From Candidatus Scatosoma pullicola (GTDB taxonomy: Bacteria; Bacillota; Clostridia; Christensenellales; Borkfalkiaceae), in the NCBI GenBank assembly GCA_018712725.1, contig DVGN01000079.1, forward strand, positions 1 through 57,721: DNA of 57,721 nt, given 5' to 3'. The position numbers were made by a program, and so were the translations under genes. The notes under the pieces are model-generated. The model was not told the DNA's origin, did not search any database, and saw only the letters and a program-made list of their open reading frames with translations. Of this stretch, positions 35,601-43,915 are shown one piece after another (within the stretch, counting starts at the first letter, position 1; each line of letters starts with the position of its first letter).

Positions 35601-36365
35601 GATTTCTTCGTACAGGTCTTCGTACAGCTTATACGCCCTGCCGACCGCGGGGTTTTCCGAATCGATTTTAATCTCTTTCAGCTCGGTGGCAAAGGTCGTG
35701 TGCCGGCAGTGGTCCGACCAATAGGTGTCGATGACTTTGAGTTCGGTCTCCGTCGGCTCCCGCTTCTCCCCTTTGAAATAGTCGCGCACGAAGGCGAGAT
35801 CGGCGGCGCTCATGGCAAAGCCCTGCGCCTTGTGGAAGGCGGCGATCTCCGCGTCCGTCATGGAGATGAATCCCGCCACGTCCCGCACGTCCGGGCTCTG
35901 CACCGTCTCCCGCACCAGCGTCTCCGGCTTTTCGAGAGACACCTCTTCACTCTCCACCGGATTGATGAGGTGCTTTTTGATCGCCGCGAGCTGCTTTTCG
36001 TCCACGCCCTTCACGGCGTACACCTTGGCGCACTTGACCAGGGGGCGGGATTTTCTGGTCAGAAGCTGCACGCACTGCGCGGCGCTGTCCGCCCGCTGGT
36101 CGTACTGCCCCGTGAGGAAACTCACCGCAAACACCTTGTATTCCGGCGAAACGTCCATCTTTTCCAGATACACGTTATCGACGGGCGGTTCGGAAAATAC
36201 CGTACCCAGGGAAGCGTCGAGTTCTTCTTTTGTCAAGCCCTCCACATCATAGCGCAGAATCAGGCGGAAGTCCTCCGCCCGGATGCCGAGCAAAGTGGCG
36301 ATATCCTCCGCCTCCTGCCGCGCCTGCACGTTGTCCTTTTTTTCCACGAAAATTCTGTAGATCAT
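32667..36365 (-). CDS. purL: Phosphoribosylformylglycinamidine synthase, single-chain
   Basis: 1232 residues; converts FGAR plus glutamine and ATP to FGAM, step 4 of purine synthesis. An N-terminal PurS-like region, two AIRS-type synthase halves ([35 protein letters not shown], and a second [16 protein letters not shown] and GGKDSMSGT set) and a C-terminal glutaminase ([12 protein letters not shown], nucleophile in [20 protein letters not shown]) are fused in one chain, as in many Clostridia and in the proteobacterial large type. Last gene of the pur operon, 29 nt after purD. Confidence 0.96.
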   Translation of the reverse strand: [1232 protein letters not shown]

Positions 36366-36394
36366 CTCTCGTCCTCGCCGTTAAAATTTGCCGT

Positions 36395-37669
36395 TCATTC
36401 TTTGGAAATATCCCGATATTTGATGCCGATGTCCTTCCGGTAAAACATGCCGTCGAAACGGATCTTTCCGACGTTTTCGTACGCCTTCCGGCGCGCCTCT
36501 TCGAGCGTTTTGCCCCTGGCGCAGACGCCGAGCACCCGCCCGCCGTCCGTCACGAGCTTTCCGTCCTTTCTCTTCGTGCCCGCGTGGTATAAAACGACGT
36601 CTTTGTCGATCTCTCCGATCTCTATCTCCTTGCCCTTTTCGTATTTCACGGGATAGCCGCCCGACGCGAGCACGACGCACACGCAGGCGCCGTCCTCCCA
36701 GCCGATCTTGACTTCGGAAAGCCTCTCGTCCGTCACCGCTTCGAAGATGTCGAGCAGATCCCCTTTAAGCATGGGCAGGACCACCTGCGTTTCGGGGTCG
36801 CCGAAACGGGAATTGTATTCGATGACCTTCATCCCCTCTTTCGTCTTCATGAGCCCGAAATACAGCACCCCTCTGAACGTCCGCCCTTCGGCGTTCATCG
36901 CAGCCATGGTGGGCAGCATGATCTTTTCCATGACCTCTTGTGCGCACTTTTCGCCGTAGAAGGGCGCGGGCGAAAAGGTCCCCATGCCCCCCGTGTTCAG
37001 ACCCTCGTCGCCGTCGAAGGCGCGCTTGTGGTCGCAGCTGGTGATCATGGGCACGATCGTCTTTCCGTCCGTAAAGGCGAGCACGGAGACCTCCGGGCCT
37101 TCGAGAAATTCTTCGACGACCACCTTGTCCCCCGCCCTGCCGAACTTTTTGTCCAGCATGATCTCTTTCAATCCCTCTTCCGCCTCTTTTTCCGTGCGGC
37201 AGATCAGCACCCCTTTGCCGAGCGCCAGCCCGTCCGCTTTGAGCACGACGGGGAGGGGCGCCCCCTTCACATAGGCGAGAGCCTTTTCGTAATCGCCGAA
37301 GATCTCGTATTTCGCAGTGGGAATGCCGTACTTTTTCATGAGCTCTTTGGCGAACGCCTTGCTCGATTCGATCGCCGCCGCCCGCTTGCTCGGCCCGAAC
37401 ACCCGATGCCCGCGGCTTTCCAGCTCGTCCGCAAGCCCCAGCGCCAGGGGATCGTCGGGGGCGATGACGGTGTATTCCACGTCCGGATGGGCGTCCAGCC
37501 AATCGCCGACCGCCTTGTTGTCGAGATAGTCCACGTCCACCAGCTCGGCGAGTTCGCCGATGCCCGCGTTCCCTTTCATCGCGTAAATTTTGCCCGCGCG
37601 GGGGGATTTTTTCAGCGCATGCACGATGGCGTGTTCCCGCCCGCCGTTTCCGATGACCAAAATATTCAT
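36395..37669 (-). CDS. purD: Phosphoribosylamine-glycine ligase
   Basis: 424 residues, ATP-grasp enzyme that makes GAR from phosphoribosylamine and glycine. N-terminal ILVIGNGGREHA, ATP-grasp core LPVVLKADGLALGKGV and the C-terminal YNSRFGDPETQVVLP are present. The start at 37669 is set by the N-terminal Rossmann motif, with the site AAAAAAGGAGAAAGAC just upstream; the longer frame overlaps the preceding small gene. Confidence 0.95.
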   Translation of the reverse strand: MNILVIGNGGREHAIVHALKKSPRAGKIYAMKGNAGIGELAELVDVDYLDNKAVGDWLDAHPDVEYTVIAPDDPLALGLADELESRGHRVFGPSKRAAAIESSKAFAKELMKKYGIPTAKYEIFGDYEKALAYVKGAPLPVVLKADGLALGKGVLICRTEKEAEEGLKEIMLDKKFGRAGDKVVVEEFLEGPEVSVLAFTDGKTIVPMITSCDHKRAFDGDEGLNTGGMGTFSPAPFYGEKCAQEVMEKIMLPTMAAMNAEGRTFRGVLYFGLMKTKEGMKVIEYNSRFGDPETQVVLPMLKGDLLDIFEAVTDERLSEVKIGWEDGACVCVVLASGGYPVKYEKGKEIEIGEIDKDVVLYHAGTKRKDGKLVTDGGRVLGVCARGKTLEEARRKAYENVGKIRFDGMFYRKDIGIKYRDISKE

Positions 37670-37685
37670 GTCTTTCTCCTTTTTT

Positions 37686-37994
37686 TCAGGCAAATGAAAC
37701 CAACGAAATGACAAGCCCGATCCCGAATAACGCCCATTCGGCGATTTTGCTCACCACGAGATTGTATTTGCTCGGTTCGCCGTCGCCGGGGTTCTGTTCG
37801 TACTTCCGCGCGTGCCACCTGTTTCCCGATTTACAGAGGGAATAGTTGAAATAGAGGGTGGGGATGCTCACGACCATGCACAACAGATAATAGAGAATCA
37901 GCGATCCGCCGTTTAAGAGAACGGGAACAAACCCCACCAACGCGGTGATGCAAAGAAGCCCAACGAATTTTCTGTCCTTTTTCTGATCGCGCAT
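37686..37994 (-). CDS. Small membrane protein, copy B of HTH-membrane module
   Basis: 102 residues, three probable transmembrane helices. Clear paralogue of the 94-residue protein at 38.7-39.0 kb: both have RKF..LLC.TALVG near the N-terminus, a LLNG turn, YLLC, then S.P.L.FNY..C..GNR before a short charged loop and a final helix. No known family recognised. It follows the tail-anchored HTH protein and precedes purD by 16 nt, so it is embedded in the purine operon. GGAGGG site before ATG 37994. Confidence 0.8.
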   Translation of the reverse strand: MRDQKKDRKFVGLLCITALVGFVPVLLNGGSLILYYLLCMVVSIPTLYFNYSLCKSGNRWHARKYEQNPGDGEPSKYNLVVSKIAEWALFGIGLVISLVSFA

Positions 37995-38129
37995 ACGACC
38001 TTACCCTCCGCCGATTTTCCTTCCGGCTCCGCCCGGCGATCTTGCCCGACCGCAGGCGCGTCCGATTCCGATATTCCCGATATTCCCGGTTTTCCCGACC
38101 TGCCCGACCCGCGCCCCCGCGCCGTCCCG

Positions 38130-38681
38130 TCAGGAAAGCAACTGCACACAGAAGATGATCAGCACCGCCGCGATGAACAAAATGCAGACCACGCTGCCCG
38201 CTATCCGTTCGGGTCTCGAAAACCCGTCGTCGCCCGTAGGCTGTTCAAAAGTCGCCGGATCCATCTTGGCGATCCGCTTGTTGACTTCGTCGTAATAGCT
38301 CCCCTCTTTTTTCGCCTTTTTCGCTTTTCGGACGGGCGTGGGTGCGGGGCGCGCGGCTTCCGCTTTCGCCGGCGCTTCCGGCGCTTCCGGTTTTTGGGCA
38401 GCCGCCGGGCTTTGCGCCCCTTCCGCCGCGTCCTTCCCGTCCGCTTCCGCCTTTTTTCCGTATTTTTCGCCCGCGCCGTCCTCCCCCGCGAGGATGTCCT
38501 CCGCTTCGACGCCGAGCGCTTCGGCAAGGGGGAGGATCATCTCCACGGGCGGGAAAAACCCCGTCTCCCAGCTGTCCACGTCGTAGACGCCGACGCCGAG
38601 TTTTTCCGCGAGCTGTATCCGCGTAAGTCCCTTTTCTTCCCGTTTTTTACGGATATATTCCCCGCACTTTTTCTTGTCCAT
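38130..38681 (-). CDS. Tail-anchored XRE-family HTH protein, copy B
   Basis: 183 residues. Residues ~4-65 are an XRE/Cro HTH (CGEYIRKKREEKGLTRIQLAEKLGVGVYDVDSWE). An acidic Ala/Pro/Glu linker of about 60 residues and a basic patch follow, then a conserved SYYDEVNKRIAKMD segment and a single transmembrane helix at the extreme C-terminus (IAGSVVCILFIAAVLIIF). The HTH therefore faces the cytoplasm, tethered to the membrane. Paralogue of the longer copy A. The start at 38681 has AGGAGGG and aligns with copy A. Role unknown; position suggests sensing or regulating the purine operon. Confidence 0.85.
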   Translation of the reverse strand: MDKKKCGEYIRKKREEKGLTRIQLAEKLGVGVYDVDSWETGFFPPVEMILPLAEALGVEAEDILAGEDGAGEKYGKKAEADGKDAAEGAQSPAAAQKPEAPEAPAKAEAARPAPTPVRKAKKAKKEGSYYDEVNKRIAKMDPATFEQPTGDDGFSRPERIAGSVVCILFIAAVLIIFCVQLLS

Positions 38682-38715
38682 CCTCTGTCCCTCCTGTTCC
38701 CGCATTCTCTCCGAT

Positions 38716-39000
38716 TCAGCCGATGAAGATCGTGGCCAGAGAGATGCAAAGCCCCGCGCCGAACACGGTCCAAAGGACGATCTTAATGCTCCGCAGCTGA
38801 TCTTCGCTCGGCTCTCTGTTGCGGTTTCCCCACCTGCAAATGGTATAGTTGAAAAAGAGAGCGGGAACGGAAATCCCCGTGCAGAGCAGATAGGGCAGAA
38901 ATGCCCCGTATACCCCGTTCAGCAGGATGTTCGCCAACCCGACCAGCGCGGTGACGCATAAAAACGCGAGAAATTTCCTGTCCCTTTTTTCTCCGCTCAC
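38716..39000 (-). CDS. Small membrane protein, copy A of HTH-membrane module
   Basis: 94 residues, GTG start overlapping the stop of the upstream HTH gene (GTGA), a sign of tight coupling. Three predicted helices and the same core as copy B (FLCVTALVGLANILLNG, YLLC, FNYTICRWGNR). Family not recognised. Confidence 0.8.
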   Translation of the reverse strand: MSGEKRDRKFLAFLCVTALVGLANILLNGVYGAFLPYLLCTGISVPALFFNYTICRWGNRNREPSEDQLRSIKIVLWTVFGAGLCISLATIFIG

Positions 39001-39917
39001 GGCAACCTTCCCTCCACCGATATCACTTCAAAACCCATGTTCATGACGACGCTGTCAAAACGGAATGTTTCCGACCCGGAAGAGAAGTAGGACTTGCTCA
39101 TATACACCGTCCGGTAAATCAGATCGTCCTCATCGGGATCCACCCCGCCGGAAAACGGCTCATAGAAAGTCACTTCGACGACGATGGAAAAATCCCTTAC
39201 CGCATCCCTTTTGGAGGAGATTTTCACCTTATAACAATCGGGATTGAACACCGCCACCCCGCCTGTCACCGCGTCCGTGGCGACGACGGAAATTTCCAGA
39301 TAGTCCTGATAGTTTTCCAGCGTGAGTTCTTTCCCCCGGATCAGCCTGTTCACCAGCCGCCCCGCCTGAAAGAGCACCACGATGGCGATGAAAATCATGC
39401 ACAGCCTGCGCCCTATCCGCTTCTCCTTCGCCGTGAATCCGTCCGTGCCCGCCGGGGGCAGCACCGATTCCGGATTGTCCCAATCGATGTCCGCGACCCG
39501 CTTTTTCACTTCGTCGTAATAGCTTTCCGATTTTTTCGGCTTTTTCGGCTTTTCCGCGGGCTTTGGCGGTACTTCGGCGGGCGCGGGCTCGGGCGGGCGC
39601 GCAGGCTCCGCAGCCGTTTTCTCCGCTTCCCGCGTTTCTTCCGCTTTCTCCTCTTCCCGCGGCGTTTCCGGCTCCGCGGGCGGCGTTTGGACTTCTTCCG
39701 GCTCCGCGCCGTCCTCTCCCGCAAGGAGGTCCTCCTCCCTGACGCCGAGCGCTTCGGCAAGGGGGCGCACCATCGTTTCGGGCGGGAAGAATCCCGCCTC
39801 CCAGCCGTCCACGTCGTAGACGCCGACGCCGAGTTTTTTGGCGAGCTCCGACCGCGTCAGTCCCCTTTCCACCCGTTTTTTACGGATGTATTCCCCGCAT
39901 TTTCTCCCGTCTCTCAT
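38997..39917 (-). CDS. Membrane-anchored XRE-family HTH protein with ectodomain, copy A
   Basis: 306 residues. N-terminal XRE HTH (CGEYIRKKRVERGLTRSEL...), a ~80-residue Glu/Pro/Ala linker, the shared SYYDEVKKRVADID segment and DGF juxtamembrane motif, one transmembrane helix near residues 177-196, and a ~110-residue C-terminal domain that copy B lacks. That domain begins ELTLENYQDYLEISV and looks like an all-beta extracytoplasmic fold. RodZ has a comparable HTH-helix-ectodomain plan, but no RodZ or MreB features are visible. The start at 39917 is preferred by alignment with copy B; ATG 39938 is also possible. Confidence 0.82.
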   Translation of the reverse strand: MRDGRKCGEYIRKKRVERGLTRSELAKKLGVGVYDVDGWEAGFFPPETMVRPLAEALGVREEDLLAGEDGAEPEEVQTPPAEPETPREEEKAEETREAEKTAAEPARPPEPAPAEVPPKPAEKPKKPKKSESYYDEVKKRVADIDWDNPESVLPPAGTDGFTAKEKRIGRRLCMIFIAIVVLFQAGRLVNRLIRGKELTLENYQDYLEISVVATDAVTGGVAVFNPDCYKVKISSKRDAVRDFSIVVEVTFYEPFSGGVDPDEDDLIYRTVYMSKSYFSSGSETFRFDSVVMNMGFEVISVEGRLP

Positions 39918-39959
39918 CTTTTCTCTCTCACCTCTCATTTCCCTTATATCGTCTCGTTT

Positions 39960-40577
39960 TCAATCGTGAACAAATACCTGCCTGCCCCGTTTTTCGATTT
40001 TTCCCTCACAGAGGAGCTTTACGCACAGGGGCAGAATCCGGTGCTCGGTCTCCAAAACCCGCTCTTGCAGCGTTTCGGGGGTGTCCCCGTCCAGAACGGG
40101 CACGGGCCTTTGCATGACGATCGCCCCGCCGTCCACGTCCGCCGAGACGAAATGCACGGTGGCGCCCGTCACCTTCACGCCGTAGGAAAGCGCCGCTTCA
40201 TGCACTTTGAGCCCGTAAAATCCCTTGCCGCAAAAGGAGGGAATGAGGGAGGGATGGATATTGATGATACGGTCGCAAAAACGCCCGATAAAGGACGCGG
40301 GGATGATTTTCAGCCAGCCCGCGAGGACGATGTAATCCACCCCCGCCCCCTCCAAAAGGGCGGCGAGTTTTTCGTACAGTTCTTCGAGGGAGGGATAGTC
40401 CGCCTTGGCGAAAACCGCCGCGGGAATCCCCGCTTTTTTTGCCCTCTCGATCGCGCCGATTCCGGGCTTGGAGGCGATCAGGTATTTGATGACGCAAAAT
40501 TTTTCCCGCTCGTTGGCGTCGATGACCGACTGAAAATCCGTCCCGCCGCCCGATGCGAACACCGCGATGTTTTTCAT
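39960..40577 (-). CDS. purN: Phosphoribosylglycinamide formyltransferase
   Basis: 205 residues, 10-formyl-THF-dependent GART. The N-terminal VFASGGGTDFQSV phosphate loop, the catalytic NIHPSLIPSF and the HFVSADVDGGAIVMQRPVPV segment are present. The ATG overlaps the purM stop (ATGA). The two HTH-membrane modules follow it 42 nt downstream. Confidence 0.95.
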   Translation of the reverse strand: MKNIAVFASGGGTDFQSVIDANEREKFCVIKYLIASKPGIGAIERAKKAGIPAAVFAKADYPSLEELYEKLAALLEGAGVDYIVLAGWLKIIPASFIGRFCDRIINIHPSLIPSFCGKGFYGLKVHEAALSYGVKVTGATVHFVSADVDGGAIVMQRPVPVLDGDTPETLQERVLETEHRILPLCVKLLCEGKIEKRGRQVFVHD

Positions 40578-41599
40578 TGGAGTTGCACGCCCTTGCCTTC
40601 CGTCGTCCTTCCCAACACGAACGCCTCTTCCCCGCTCTCTTTTAAGGAAGCGATCGCCGCGTCCGCGTTTTCGGGGGAAACGCAGACGACCATGCCCACG
40701 CCCATGTTGAAGGTGTTGTACATCTGTTCGTCGGCAAGGCCCGAAATCTCCCGCATGACCTGAAATACGGCGGGAATCTCATAGGCGCCCCTGTCTATCT
40801 CGCAGCCCACTCCTTCGGGAAAGATGCGGGGGATGTTTTCGATAAACCCGCCCCCCGTGATGTGCGCGATCCCCTTGACGGGGACTTTGGAAATGAGGGA
40901 CAGGATGCTCTTCACGTAAATTTTCGTGGGCGTGAGCAGCACCTCCGCCGGGGCGCAGCCGAGACGGGCGTCGTACTTTTCCAGCGCCGCGCGGTCGGAA
41001 TCCCCGAACAGTTTACGCACCAGCGAGTAGCCGTTGGAGTGGATGCCGCTCGAGCGGATACCGATGAGGATGTCGCCGGGGCGGATATCCCTGCCGTTTA
41101 TCACCTTTTTCTTGTCGACGATGCCGACGGCAAAGCCGGCGAGGTCGTATTCCCCTTCGGGATAGAAGCCGGGCATTTCCGCCGTCTCCCCGCCGATGAG
41201 CGCGCAGCCCGCCTGCCGGCAGCCCTCCGCGATACCCTTGACGACCTCCGCTTCCGCTTCGGGCGAAAGTTTACCGCAGGCGTAATAATCGAGAAAGAAC
41301 AGGGGTTTTGCGCCCTGGCAGACGATGTCGTTGACGCACATCGCCACGGCGTCGATGCCGATCGTGTCGTGTTTATCGAAGAGCATGGCATAGCGGAGCT
41401 TGGTGCCCACGCCGTCCGTGCCCGCCACGAGCACGGGCTCCTCCGCCTTCTCGTCCGCGATCGAATAAAATCCGCCGAACGAGCCGATGTCGCCGAGCAC
41501 GTTTTTGTCGTAGGTGCTCTGCACGTGTTTTTTCATGAGTTCGACCGCTTTATAGCCGCGGGTGACGTCCACGCCGCTGTCTTTATAGGAAATCGCCAT
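40574..41599 (-). CDS. purM: Phosphoribosylformylglycinamidine cyclo-ligase
   Basis: 341 residues; closes the imidazole ring to AIR. Starts YKDSGVDVTRGYKAVELMKKH, with the ATP motif GTDGVGTKL and the GGGFIENIPR segment. Overlaps purN by 4 nt. Confidence 0.96.
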   Translation of the reverse strand: MAISYKDSGVDVTRGYKAVELMKKHVQSTYDKNVLGDIGSFGGFYSIADEKAEEPVLVAGTDGVGTKLRYAMLFDKHDTIGIDAVAMCVNDIVCQGAKPLFFLDYYACGKLSPEAEAEVVKGIAEGCRQAGCALIGGETAEMPGFYPEGEYDLAGFAVGIVDKKKVINGRDIRPGDILIGIRSSGIHSNGYSLVRKLFGDSDRAALEKYDARLGCAPAEVLLTPTKIYVKSILSLISKVPVKGIAHITGGGFIENIPRIFPEGVGCEIDRGAYEIPAVFQVMREISGLADEQMYNTFNMGVGMVVCVSPENADAAIASLKESGEEAFVLGRTTEGKGVQLQ

Positions 41600-41632
41600 A
41601 ATTTTTCTCCTTTTTGCGGATCTGCCCCGCCC

Positions 41633-43063
41633 TCATTCGAATTTGAATTTGCTGGGCTTATACCCTTCGAGACTGTACGGATATTCGCCGTTGAAACAGC
41701 CGAGACAAAAGCCCGTCCTGGCGCCCGCGCAGCTCTCGACGAGCTGTTCGATCGTGAGGTATTTGAGGGAATCGGCGCCGAGATAGCGGCAGATCTCCTC
41801 CTCCGTCTTGTTGGCGCCGATGAGCTGGCTGTACGACTGCATGTCGATGCCGAGATGGCAGGGGTGTTTGATGACGGGGGAGCATATGCGCAGATGCACT
41901 TCCTTCGCGCCCGCGTTTTTGAGCATGCGCACGATGCGCTTGGAGGTAGTCCCCCGCACGATGGAATCGTCGATGAGGACCAGCCGTTTGCCCTGGATGT
42001 TGGCGCGCAAGGGGTTCATCTTGACGTTGACGCTGTTTTCCCGCATCTTCTGATTGGGCTGAATGAACGTCCGCCCCACATAGCGGTTGCGTTCCAGCGC
42101 TTCGACGTAGGGGATGCCCGACACCTGCGAATACCCCCGCGCCGCGACGAGCGCCGAATCGGGCATGCCCGAGACGATGTCCGCTTCCACGGGATAGTTC
42201 TCCGCGAGAATGCGCCCCGCGCGCATACGGGTCTCGTAGACGCTGCACCCGTCCAGCACGCTGTCCGGGCGGGAGAAATAGACGTATTCGAAAATGCAGG
42301 AGGCGGGGCGGCATTTTTCCGCGGCCTCCATTTTATAGGAGTGCATGCCCGCGCTGTCTATGACCAGCACTTCGCCCGGCTCGACGTCGCGGAGGAAGGC
42401 GGCGCCGACCGCGTCGATCGCGCAGCTCTCGGACGCCACGACCACGTCGTCCATGTTCGTGCCGATACATAAGGGGCGGATGCCGTAGGGATCGCGCACG
42501 GCGATGAGTTTGTCCGCCGTCATCACCACGAGCGCGTACGAGCCCTTGAAATGCCCGCACGCCTTCAACACGCCCTGCACGATGTCCCCGTCCGAAAACT
42601 TGTTGATCAGCATCGCCATGACTTCCGAATCGATGGTCGTCTGAAACACGGCGTTGTCGGCGATGAGTTTGGCGCGCAGCTCGTCCGTATTGGTGAGGTT
42701 GCCGTTGTGCGCGAGCGCCATCTTCCCGCACTTGCCCGTAAACACGATGGGCTGGGCGTTGACGAGCAGGCTGGCGCCCGTCGTCGAATAGCGCACGTGG
42801 CCGATCGCGATGTCCCCTTCCGGAAGCTCCTGCAAAGTATGCTCGGAAAAGACGTCGGGAATCAGCCCCATGCCCTTGTAATATTCGATTTTGTTGGCGT
42901 AAGCCACCGCGATGCCGCAGCTCTCCTGTCCCCGGTGCTGCAACGCGTACAGCCCGTAATAGACGGTGCTTGCGACTTCGTGCGTCTCGGTCGAATACAC
43001 GCCGAAAACGCCGCACTCTTCGTGCATGCTGTCAAAGACGGGTTTGGTGTCTCTCAGATACAT
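41633..43063 (-). CDS. purF: Amidophosphoribosyltransferase
   Basis: 476 residues; first committed step of purine synthesis. A 16-residue propeptide precedes the nucleophilic Cys17 in ECGVFGVY, as in the Bacillus type that is processed and carries a 4Fe-4S cluster. The cluster Cys pair is seen in TGFCLGCFNGEYP. The PRPP loop LVLIDDSIVRGTTSKR is intact. The cluster makes it oxygen-sensitive, fitting an anaerobe. Confidence 0.96.
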   Translation of the reverse strand: MYLRDTKPVFDSMHEECGVFGVYSTETHEVASTVYYGLYALQHRGQESCGIAVAYANKIEYYKGMGLIPDVFSEHTLQELPEGDIAIGHVRYSTTGASLLVNAQPIVFTGKCGKMALAHNGNLTNTDELRAKLIADNAVFQTTIDSEVMAMLINKFSDGDIVQGVLKACGHFKGSYALVVMTADKLIAVRDPYGIRPLCIGTNMDDVVVASESCAIDAVGAAFLRDVEPGEVLVIDSAGMHSYKMEAAEKCRPASCIFEYVYFSRPDSVLDGCSVYETRMRAGRILAENYPVEADIVSGMPDSALVAARGYSQVSGIPYVEALERNRYVGRTFIQPNQKMRENSVNVKMNPLRANIQGKRLVLIDDSIVRGTTSKRIVRMLKNAGAKEVHLRICSPVIKHPCHLGIDMQSYSQLIGANKTEEEICRYLGADSLKYLTIEQLVESCAGARTGFCLGCFNGEYPYSLEGYKPSKFKFE

Positions 43064-43089
43064 CCTTTCTTCTTCCTCTTCGTTTTATC

Positions 43090-43114
43090 GCCGCGCCGCC
43101 CAAAGCGGCGCGGC
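43090..43114. other. Perfect GC hairpin between purC and purF
   Basis: A 10-bp all-GC stem (43090-43099 with 43105-43114), loop CCAAA, in the 78-nt purC-purF spacer, followed by a weaker inverted repeat near 43124-43141. No U run follows, so it is more likely an mRNA stability or processing element than a terminator. Confidence 0.55.
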
Positions 43115-43141
43115 GGCTGTCCTGCCGGCAAAACCGCCGGC

Positions 43142-43852
43142 TCACTTCGCTTCGGTAAGCCGCTTGAACACTTCTTTGTACGCGTCTTCGACGCCGCCCA
43201 TGTCCCGGCGGAATCTGTCTTTGTCCAGCTTCTCGCCCGTCGTCATGTCCCAGAAACGGCAGGTGTCGGGGGAAATTTCGTCCGCCAGCACGATGCCGCC
43301 CTTGAAGCGGCCGAATTCCAGCTTGAAGTCGATGAGGTCGATGTTGAGCGTCTTGAAGAACTCGATCATGATGTCGTTGATGGCGAACGCCATGTTCTCG
43401 ATCGTCCCGATCTCCTCTTTGGTCGCAAGCCCCATCGCCAGGGCGTGGTAGTTGTTGATGAGGGGGTCGCCCAATTCGTCGTTCTTATAGCTGAATTCCA
43501 GAACGTGCACGGGCAGTTTGGTGCCTTCGGGGATCCCCAGGCGCTTGGACATGCTCCCCGCCGCCGTGTTGCGGATGATGACTTCGAGCGGGACGATCTG
43601 CACCTTCTTGACGAGCGTCTCCCGCTCGGACAGCTCCTCCACGTAGTGGGTGGGGATGCCCTTCTTCTCCATGAGCCGGAACATCATGTTGCTCATGCGG
43701 TTGTTGATGGCGCCCTTGCCCGCGATCGTGCCCTTTTTCAGGCCGTTGAACGCCGTCGCGTCGTCCTTGTAGGAGACGATCACGAGATCGGGATCGTCGG
43801 TTGCATACACTTTCTTGGCTTTGCCTTCGTACAGCTGTTCTTTCTTTTCCAT
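43142..43852 (-). CDS. purC: SAICAR synthase
   Basis: 236 residues; joins CAIR and aspartate. Starts [16 protein letters not shown], with [11 protein letters not shown], the substrate region [13 protein letters not shown] and the C-terminal [12 protein letters not shown]. The start at 43852 is chosen by family alignment. Confidence 0.96.
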   Translation of the reverse strand: MEKKEQLYEGKAKKVYATDDPDLVIVSYKDDATAFNGLKKGTIAGKGAINNRMSNMMFRLMEKKGIPTHYVEELSERETLVKKVQIVPLEVIIRNTAAGSMSKRLGIPEGTKLPVHVLEFSYKNDELGDPLINNYHALAMGLATKEEIGTIENMAFAINDIMIEFFKTLNIDLIDFKLEFGRFKGGIVLADEISPDTCRFWDMTTGEKLDKDRFRRDMGGVEDAYKEVFKRLTEAK

Positions 43853-43915
43853 GATTTTATCTCCCGAAAAAAATTTTTTTCTCCTTCGTCCCGCGCACAA
43901 GGGATTTTGGGGGCT

